DNA of 64,000 bases. It comes from Artocarpus heterophyllus. Its lineage: Eukaryota > Streptophyta > Magnoliopsida > Rosales > Moraceae. Location: assembly GCA_025403435.1 (NCBI GenBank), contig CM046353.1:22575987-22639986 (forward strand). The letters run 5' to 3'. Position numbers and translations under genes: made by a program. The notes under the pieces were generated by a model. The model ran no database searches, was not told the DNA's origin, and saw only the letters and a program-made list of their open reading frames with translations. This document shows positions 56,872 to 64,000 of the stretch, piece by piece (the stretch's first letter is position 1; each line of letters opens with the position of its first letter).

Positions 56872-57696
56872 AGGGGTGAACGGCGGGCGGTTTGATGGTT
56901 TTTGGGCGGGTGCGGTGCGGTTTTTTTGGATGGCGTGTTGGCGATTAACCAACCCACAAACCGCCCACCACATGGCGGGTGGTTTCGGTTTGGTTTTGGG
57001 TGGTTGCGGGCGGGTGCGGGCGGGTTGAGATGGTTTAGACCTATGCTATTGTCTAATGTAATTTTTTAGACCTTTTTTTTTTAAAGTGAAGAAAATTTGT
57101 AGAAAATATAAGATGATAATACATAAAGCATTCCCAACAAGTTTGATGCTTAAAGACAGTGAACATATTCAAAAGTACAAATTAAGAAACATAATCATTC
57201 GCTGCAACAAGAAACATCAACCACATATGAAGTGATGAACAAAGTCAAGAGTCCATAAAGATTAAAGCCTATTCATTGGGTTCGAAAATAATAGAATGCT
57301 ACAAATAAAATGATGAACAAAGTCAAGTGTTCTTTTTCTTTTAGGGTTTTCTCTACTAACTTACTTGATTTGAATTTTGATTACTTCATAAAATAATAAG
57401 ATAATTTTCAGTTTTCAATATATGTCAAGAGGCAACCGAGCCCGTGCTTGGAGTGTTGGATTGTTCAATCATCTCTAAAATAAGAACAAAATCAAATAAA
57501 TGATAAATTTTTTTTAAAAAAATATGTAGGCGGGTGGGTGCGGGTTGAACCCGCCCTCAAAAACTTAAAACCAAACCCGCCCACCGAATATAAACCCGCC
57601 CACCGGTGGGTTGCTAATGTAAACCCGCTTTTTTTGAGATGGGTGGGCGCGGGCGCGGACGGTTGGCGGGTGCAGGGCGGTTTTTGTACAGCCCTA
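56872..57696. mobile_element. non-autonomous hAT element, inserted in copia D
   Basis: 825 bp with ends TAGGGGTGAAC and TACAGCCCTA (short imperfect inverted repeats) and an 8-bp target duplication GTTTCGAC (56864-56871 and 57697-57704), diagnostic of hAT. Both ends carry many GGCGGGTGCGGG / CCCGCCCACC words. The middle is AT-rich and has no transposase frame. Confidence 0.9.
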
Positions 57697-60600
57697 GTTT
57701 CGACCCTGTAGCTCTCTTGTTAAAATCGTGGAGTCATAATATGAGATGGCATAGTCGAAGAACCTACATTCTTAGTATCTAAAACACTCAGTCTACTTCC
57801 ATCCGATATAAAGACATCTGAATTTTCAGGTAGAATGGTCAAGGTGGGAGGAGAATTATTTTATGTATCTTTGGGTAGAATGGTCAAGGTAGGAGAAGAA
57901 TTATTTTGAGTATCTTCAGTTTGAAAAACATCATCATTGATTTGAAAAACATCATCATCATAAGACTTTGAAAAACATTATCATCATGAGACATTGAATT
58001 TTCAGTTTGGTTCCCTCCTAAAGATGAGGCGTAAAATATATGTAATTCAAAAAATGTAACATTTATGGTCATAAACATTTTTTTGGAAATAGGGTCAAAG
58101 CATTTATGCCCCTTTTGATTAGGAGCATAGCCAACAAACACACATTTTGTAGCTCGGGGCTCAAGTTTTACATGATTATGATTGTGCATGTGAACAAATA
58201 CGGTACAACCAAATATCTTTAGGGGTAAAGAAGAAGATAGCCTATTTGTTGGGTAAAATTTATAAATACATCAAGAGGTGTTTCAAAGTTCAAAACCCTA
58301 TTAGGCATCCGATTTATAAGATATGTAGCAGTAAGAACCGCTTCCCCCCAAAGATATTTAAGTATCTTATTAGCAGAAAGTAAAGCCCAAGCTACTTCCA
58401 ATAGGTGTTTCTTTTTTCTTTCAGCCAAACCATTCTGTTGTGGAGTGCTCAATGCAAGAAATTTGATGAACAATTCCTTTCTCAAGGAAAAAATGAAACG
58501 CTTTTCGAAATACTCGCGACCATTATCACTTCGTAAAATTTGAATGGGTTTTTGAAATTGTGTTTGTACTATGTTGTAAAAGTTTTTGAAAATTTCTTCC
58601 ACTTTAGATTTTTCTTTTATCAAATAAACCCAACTTAATCTTGTGTGATCATCGATCAAAATTACAAACCACTTTTCACCGGAAAATGTAGACATTCAAC
58701 ATAGACCCCAGATATCACAATGGATCATTGTAAAGGTGTGGTTGGTTTGTAAGGTTGAGGAAGAAAGATGCACAATGATGGTTAGCAAATTGACATACTT
58801 TACATTGAAAAGAAGATGGATTCTTATTCCGGAATAAAGTTGGTTAAAAGTGTTTTAAATACTGAAAATTACAATGGCCTAGCCTATATGTCATAACATA
58901 ATATCACTATCCTTGAGAGCAAAAGTAAAATTTAACTTGACATCATCCATTCAAGTTAGATTCATCTTCAAGGTAGTAGAGTCCATCGTTTTCTCTAGCA
59001 CTACCAATCATCCTCCCCGTGGTCAATTCCTGAAACTCACAATAAAATGAATAAAAGTTAGCTTAACACTGCTGATCAGAAGTGATTTTACTCATAGACA
59101 ACAAATTACAAGACAAATTAGGGACGCAAAGAACATCATGAAGAATTAACAAAGGAGTAAGTTTGACTACTCCTTTCCCGGCAATGACCGAGAGTGACCC
59201 CGTTGGCAATCTTTATTGATTTATTTATTTTTTTTTTGCTTGCATGGGGACTGTAAGATGAGAACAACTTGGAGCAACCAGTCATATAATCAGTTGCACC
59301 AGAATCAATGATCCATAAACCAACAAAATTAGGAATGATACTTAAACATGCAGTGGTTAGAGAATTACCTTTCTAAGCCACAAAACAAGATAGGGTTAAA
59401 GACAATTTTAGAGATTAGAATAATTTGTACAGATATTCTAATTGCTCCTTAGTGAAAGGGACTTCCTCCAAGTTGGTAGAAGACTCCTGAGGATTTTCAG
59501 TTGTGGCTTGGTAGGCTCGATCATTGCGCTTGGACTTTGTCTTCCAGTTTGCTGGTTTACCATGCAGTTTCCAACAACTCTCCTTCGTAAGCCATGGTTT
59601 TTTGCAATGTCCGCACTATAGCTTCTTACAACCATCGTTTTTAGAGTTGATAGCTATGGATACAAAGGCCAAGCCTTTAGTTTGTAGGTTGGGAATTGTT
59701 TCTTTGTTGTGTAGTAGCGTTTTCCTCCTTGCTTCTTCACATCCCACTTCAGAAAACACCTCCTGAACAAGAGGTAGGTGTTTCCTACTAAGAATGCCGT
59801 CTCTAACTTCATCCAAACTCTAACTAAGGGTAGCTAAAAACATGTAGACCCTGTTGTTTTCCTTTCTCTTCTTGTAATGGATGTAGTCATTTGAATTCTC
59901 CCAAACATCGTCATAGCACTGATCAAGCTCTTGCCATAATATCACTAATTCATCGTAATAAGTGGTGACATCACAGTCACTTTGCTTGGATTGCCAAGTT
60001 TGGGATTTTAACTCAAATATTTGAGAAAGATTTTCAAGATTCGAGTAAAGTTCGCAAATAGCTTCCCACACGTCTCGAGCAGTAGGAAGAAATAGATATG
60101 GCTTCCTAATGGCTGGCTCCATTGAATTGATAAGCCGAGCAATAACAAGAGAGTTCTCTGTCACACCCCGAATACGAGAGGTGACGTGACGGGTTATTTA
60201 AATTAATTAAAAAAGTAATTTAATTAAAATCAAGAATTTTAAGAGTTACGTCAAATATATAAAAATGTAAAAGTTTCAAAACTACATTTTATAGAAGAAT
60301 TCATAAACATTAAGCAAATAATAAAACAATAAAGAACCGCGAGTAAGGGTCCCACTGACCCACAACTTATGCACATACATAGTACTGACAATATAATAAT
60401 ACAACCACAATCCAAGTACAAATAAAGTTAAAACATTACATGCCTTGATTATATAATACAAATAATCTACTAGTCCTCCTATTGGTCTTGAGTTCTGTCC
60501 GTTAAGTCCTCTTTGAACCTAAGGGGGAATCCACCTAGAGGGGGGGAGATTTAAAAACAACAAAGAAAATGTGAGCGAAAGGCTCAGTAGGACTATATTT

Positions 60601-61302
60601 TAAAAAATAATAATTTAAAAGAAATATCCTTAATCAAGAAATCATTTAAGAGGATACTTGATATAAATAAATTTAAATAGAACAATTCTTACTCAAAACA
60701 ATTTATTAGTCGACCAGAAATACCATCAATTTCTTTTCCTAGGCAAATCATATGAATATCACCACCGTAGTGGCCCAGCTGGGTTTCAGGACATGCCCTC
60801 AAGGTCGATCGCTACACGACCCGATCTCTGATATGGCATCATGCCCTTATATTGATTTCTAACATTATTCAAATCCATTTACCAGGTGTTTTCATTATCA
60901 TTCATTATGAAGTTCATTTCAGTTCATGGTTTACAAAAATACAACCGATAAATTCCATTTTCAATCGACCGTTGAAAACATTTTTATAGAAACCCTTTTT
61001 AAAGCCAAATCATTTTGAAACTGGGTTACCAAAGATAGGGTAGAAGTCCTACCTCGATACTCGTACCGGTGCCCCACACCGTAATCTCGATTTGCTATAC
61101 GTTAGCTCCGCGGAACCACGAACGATCCTAGATACACACTAAGTCGGTCAATATCTAGTTTGAGACATTCTTTGTTACTAAACCATTTCATGATGTCCTA
61201 GTGTGCCATTTGTATCTTTAAAATCATTTTACAAGGTTGGAATTTCAATCGGGGTTCAAAACAGTAAAAACGGGTGAAAAATCACAAAATTTTCCATACT
61301 CT

Positions 61303-61428
61303 GCCGGCCTGTCGGACGCCCTGCTTCGGCCGGCCGAACTGTGCAGTTTGGCCTGCCGAAAATCAAGTCCGGTCGGCCGGACATTTTCCAGGTTCGGCTT
61401 GTCGAACGGATGAGTCCGGCCTGCCAAA
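61303..61428 (-). repeat. six-copy phased palindrome array in the solo LTR
   Basis: Variants of TTCGGCCTGCCGAA start at 61303, 61325, 61347, 61368, 61393 and 61415, steps 22, 22, 21, 25, 22. Symmetric substitutions within several units (for example TCCGG...CCGGA) keep the palindrome while changing the sequence. Confidence 0.9.
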
Positions 61429-61739
61429 CTAGAAAAACCCAGAATTTCCAGCCACAGGTTTTGGTTCTCCTAAAATCCAAATCTTGATTTTCAACCTGTT
61501 TTTCTCAAATTTCAGGCATGAAAAACATTCATAGATGATGGAAAAACATAATAGAACACTTTTGGACTCGTTTAAACAAGATTTAAACACAAAAATCTCA
61601 AAAATCTGAAAATGGGAGAAAATGAGAAAAAATAAAAAATCTTGAATCTAATCCGTTTTTCTTCAAACAAAGCATAGATTCTAGGTGTTCTAAGTTCCTT
61701 TAACTCAAATCAAGTGTTTTCTAAGCTCAAACAAACTTA

Positions 61740-61917
61740 TAGGGTGTTTGGAAATGTGGTGAGAACCAGTGGTAGGAACCACTTTTACTGTAGCATATGA
61801 GAGTTTTACACTGTAGCATATTTTTTAATTATTACTGTAGCATGTTAGAGCTTTACACTGTTTATAACTGAGATTGTGGTGGAAACTAAGTGGTTCCCAC
61901 CACTGCCAAACACCCCC
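61740..61917. repeat. Tourist-like MITE inserted in the solo LTR
   Basis: 178 bp. Ends TAGGGTGTTTGGAAATGTGG and CCACTGCCAAACACCCCC are inverted over about 27 bp with few mismatches; TTA flanks both sides. The uninterrupted site is visible in the related LTR near 43028 (AATCCAAGTTTG), which confirms the insertion. Confidence 0.85.
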
Positions 61918-62129
61918 TTAGATTTAAAAAATGCACAAAAATTGAAAATTTAGAAAAAGTTTAAAAATTTCAAAACTAACCTCGAATCGAAGCTTCAATC
62001 TACGTTTTCGGTTGCTAAATCACGTCCCCGAGCTTCCTCCTTGCTAACCTGAAGCTTGGATTCAAATTTTGATTCAAAAATTTGAGAGAGAAATGAGAGA
62101 AAACGAGAGAGAGTGTGTGGGAGAGAGAC

Positions 62130-62132
<3 letters not shown>

Positions 62133-62166
<34 letters not shown>

Positions 62167-62180
62167 GAGAGAGAGAGGGA
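62133..62180. repeat. GA microsatellite in solo LTR
   Basis: About 16 GA units, then an interrupted GA stretch. It corresponds to the CT-rich tracts at 42770-42860 and 49673-49765 of the complete element. Confidence 0.85.
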
Positions 62181-62795
62181 ATAAATAGAGAGAAATAGTG
62201 AGCGGTTTTACTGTGCAAAAACCATGTGCCACCCACGGTTTTGTAAAATAGAATATTTTTAACATTTTACAAACGATTGTGTTTTAAAACTCAAAACAAC
62301 ATTTTAAAATAATAAGGAATCATTAAAATTCATTAAATTAACAAAACAACCTAAAATTCAAAATTTAACCAAATGATCAAATTAATGTTGAAACATTAAT
62401 TATGGCACACCAATTCATCATTTTACATTATAATAACATTAAATTAATTTTGGGGCGTTACATTCTCCAACTGCCATTTTTTCAAGCTAGGATCTCCTAT
62501 AGCAGGTTTAGTTGTCTCGCCAGTCAAATATCCGATTATGCCCCTGCCATCGATAGCCAACTTCATAGATTAAGCCCACTCAAGGTAATTCTGCCCATCA
62601 AGTTTCATAGCTGTGAGTTGTAGGGTGGAATTATGCGAATTAAAATCTATAGAATAGGGATCAAAGATGCTGCAAAGGTAGGGTGGCTGATTTCGGAAGA
62701 ATTTGAGCAAATGGTGCGGTTATGTTTTGCCTCGATCATAGCTGCCTTATAGGACATTGTGAAGGAAAAAGAAAAAGCACAATGGCTCTAGTACA

Positions 62796-63051
62796 TGTAG
62801 TTTTCTGAGAGAGAAATAATCTCTATGGCCATTAGAAGGATTGTACATAGCTTTATATAGTGTTACATAGCTAATAGGAAAACAAATCCTAGTGGGATTC
62901 TATAATTAACTCTATACCTAATTTAGGCAACCTAACATTAGGTAACTAAAAGTCTAACTATGCAGCAAAGTGGTCAATTTCCAACAACTACAATTAATGC
63001 ACATGTTTCACAATCCCTAGAATAGCCTTACTAGCTCCTACAAATCCAACA
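62796..63051 (-). repeat. 5' LTR of copia D
   Basis: 256 bp, TGTAGTTTTCTGAG...AAATCCAACA. Confidence 0.85.
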
Positions 63052-63056
63052 AACTT

Positions 63057-64000
63057 CAAATTAGAATTGCTTTAGGATTTGCAACTTTTATAAATCGGAC
63101 ATTAATGTTATGTTTATTTTCAGAGTTGATTGATTAATGATATCAAGTTTCAAGTACTCCTACTTGAGTTCAAGTCCTTCTCTATTTTCTCTTTATCTCT
63201 CTCTCTCTGGTTCTATTTCTCTCCTCAATTCAACTATCTTCTCAGTCTTGATTCAATTCTTCTATCTCTGTTCTATCTTTTATCCGGTCCTACATCACCA
63301 TCACCTAGCTTTACTTTAGTAATTTCATTTAGAAGATAAAGTAAATAGACATGTTCAAAGCCGTACCTCTGATATATGCACCCCAATGCTTCTATGTACT
63401 CCAGAGCACTTGATACAAATTAGCGATCCAAAAGTTATAGATCTAATACAGACCAGATACAGTGAAAAATTCAATTCAACTAACCTAGGAAATGAAAATA
63501 ATGATAAAAAATTAAAATTACTAACAAGACAAAATTTTGTATCTAAGATTTCATCACTACAGAAGATGTTTCCATGATTCCTTAAGAGAATTGCATTGAC
63601 ATAACCTAAATTCCATGAAACTGTGTGCTTCTCTTTGTTGTACTATCTGCCAAATATGGATGGTCTATCCATAAAGCCATACGACTTTCCTTAGTTATCC
63701 TTCAATATGGAATATCACCAAGTAGTTAATTACATTAGGTTGTGTTATATAGATTTCAATTGGGTGATAATGAAGAATTTCTTTAACTCTCCTTCCCATC
63801 AGCTCAGCTTTGTAAGGTTCTGATAGGCCTTGTGTAGTTGTTTCCGTCAGTTAGTTGTTAGAGTAGTCAGTTGAAGTTGTTAGTGAACTATTAGGAGTAT
63901 TTGTGATAGTTAGAAGAGACTGGAGAGCATAAAGTAGGGGGGAAATCAATTAGAGAGGAGACAATTATGGGGAACTTGTACAGCTGCCGAGGGAAGTGAG
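63057..64000. other. no gene recognised
   Basis: AT-rich sequence, probably intron or upstream sequence of the AGD12-like gene. A C/T-rich stretch lies at 63160-63300. From about 63830 on, the GTTAGTTGTTAGAGTAGTCAG-like sequence resembles the start of an LTR, but too little is visible. Confidence 0.4.

Larger units (their letters stand above)
60159..62462 (-). mobile_element. solo LTR of a Tekay-like gypsy element, inserted in copia D gag
   Basis: 2,304 bp from TGTCACACCCC to GGGGCGTTACA with target duplication TTCTC (60154-60158 and 62463-62467). On the reverse strand it aligns over its length with the LTR of the 42.5-51.5 kb element but is clearly diverged. It contains a MITE (61740-61917), the palindrome array, the CT/GA tract and the same putative intron borders. 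A solo LTR arises by LTR-LTR recombination. Confidence 0.93.
54980..62760 (-). pseudogene. copia D gag-pol, heavily broken
   Basis: On the minus strand: gag (about 59820-60150 and 62470-62740, split by the solo LTR, LINSMEPAIRKPYLFLP); knuckle-like HCKKPW region near 59600; protease with an intact DSG (about 59300); integrase (58219-58695, STPQQNGLAERKKKH; 57884-58189); RT (56222-56488 [17 protein letters not shown], 55988-56221 [15 protein letters not shown], 55648-55977 [11 protein letters not shown]); RNase H (54980-55327, [13 protein letters not shown]). Numerous stops and frame changes, more decayed than B and C. Confidence 0.83.
54765..63051 (-). mobile_element. Ty1/copia retrotransposon D, decayed, carrying nested insertions
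   Basis: LTRs at 54765-55037 and 62796-63051; flanks GACTT (54760-54764) and AACTT (63052-63056) form a nearly perfect target duplication. Removing the hAT element and the solo LTR leaves about 5.1 kb, a normal copia length. A purine tract (CCAACTTGGGGGG on the minus strand) borders the 3' LTR. The primer site beside 62796 is altered (TGTACTAGAGCC for TGGTATCAGAGCC). It lies just upstream of the ArfGAP exon at 54152-54315, so probably in the next intron. Confidence 0.88.

Overview
The window is a stretch of a eudicot plant nuclear genome. The evidence is the GT-AG spliced host genes, a clear orthologue of the plant 3'-end processing and flowering-time factor FY, a plant ArfGAP/C2 gene, and a dense population of plant-type Ty1/copia and Ty3/gypsy elements, LINEs, hAT and Tourist-like elements. 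I cannot name the species.

Layout. 1-7659: the 5' half, on the minus strand, of a long-LTR Ty1/copia element (A). Its RT runs off the left edge, it has a long leader, and a 2-kb LTR is followed by a second, older 1.09-kb partial LTR copy. 7660-9404: FY upstream region. 9405-40505 (+): FY in 18 coding exons, 722 codons with no frame break in the WD40 part. Its introns are inflated. Intron 1 carries a complete but decayed chromovirus (9880-15516, TSD TACAC). Intron 4 (13.35 kb) carries a copia remnant, copia B (17706-22775), and a minus-strand LINE (14-bp TSD) holding a plus-strand LINE, which in turn holds copia C (23456-28828, TSD GTTCT). Intron 8 carries MITE and LINE tails. 41284-54315 (-): the 3' part of an AGD12-like ArfGAP/C2 gene, convergent with FY. 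Its last intron contains a very young Tekay/Del-like chromovirus (42487-51547, TSD GTTTC, LTRs about 0.5% different). 54765-63051 (-): copia D, probably inside a further intron of that gene. It is interrupted by an 825-bp hAT element (TSD GTTTCGAC) and by a solo gypsy LTR (TSD TTCTC) that itself contains a 178-bp Tourist-like MITE. 63057-64000 shows no gene.

How the parts relate. Two conserved housekeeping genes lie tail to tail, about 0.8 kb apart, and have absorbed at least a dozen insertions, all in introns. Most elements are dead through a few stops, frameshifts and point changes. Many of these are C-to-T or G-to-A at CHG or CG sites, as expected for methylated, silenced DNA. The FY coding frame is intact, but intron 15 appears to begin with AT instead of GT. 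The ArfGAP gene carries an apparent frameshift in the linker exon.

The most unusual signal is a 14-bp near-palindrome, TTCGGC-AG-GCCGAA and variants. It is repeated every 21-22 bp (about two helical turns) in 3 to 8 copies per array. It recurs in the leader and the LTR of copia A, in both LTRs of the young gypsy element, and in the related solo LTR. The same phased array in two unrelated retrotransposon superfamilies is not explained by their coding or replication functions.
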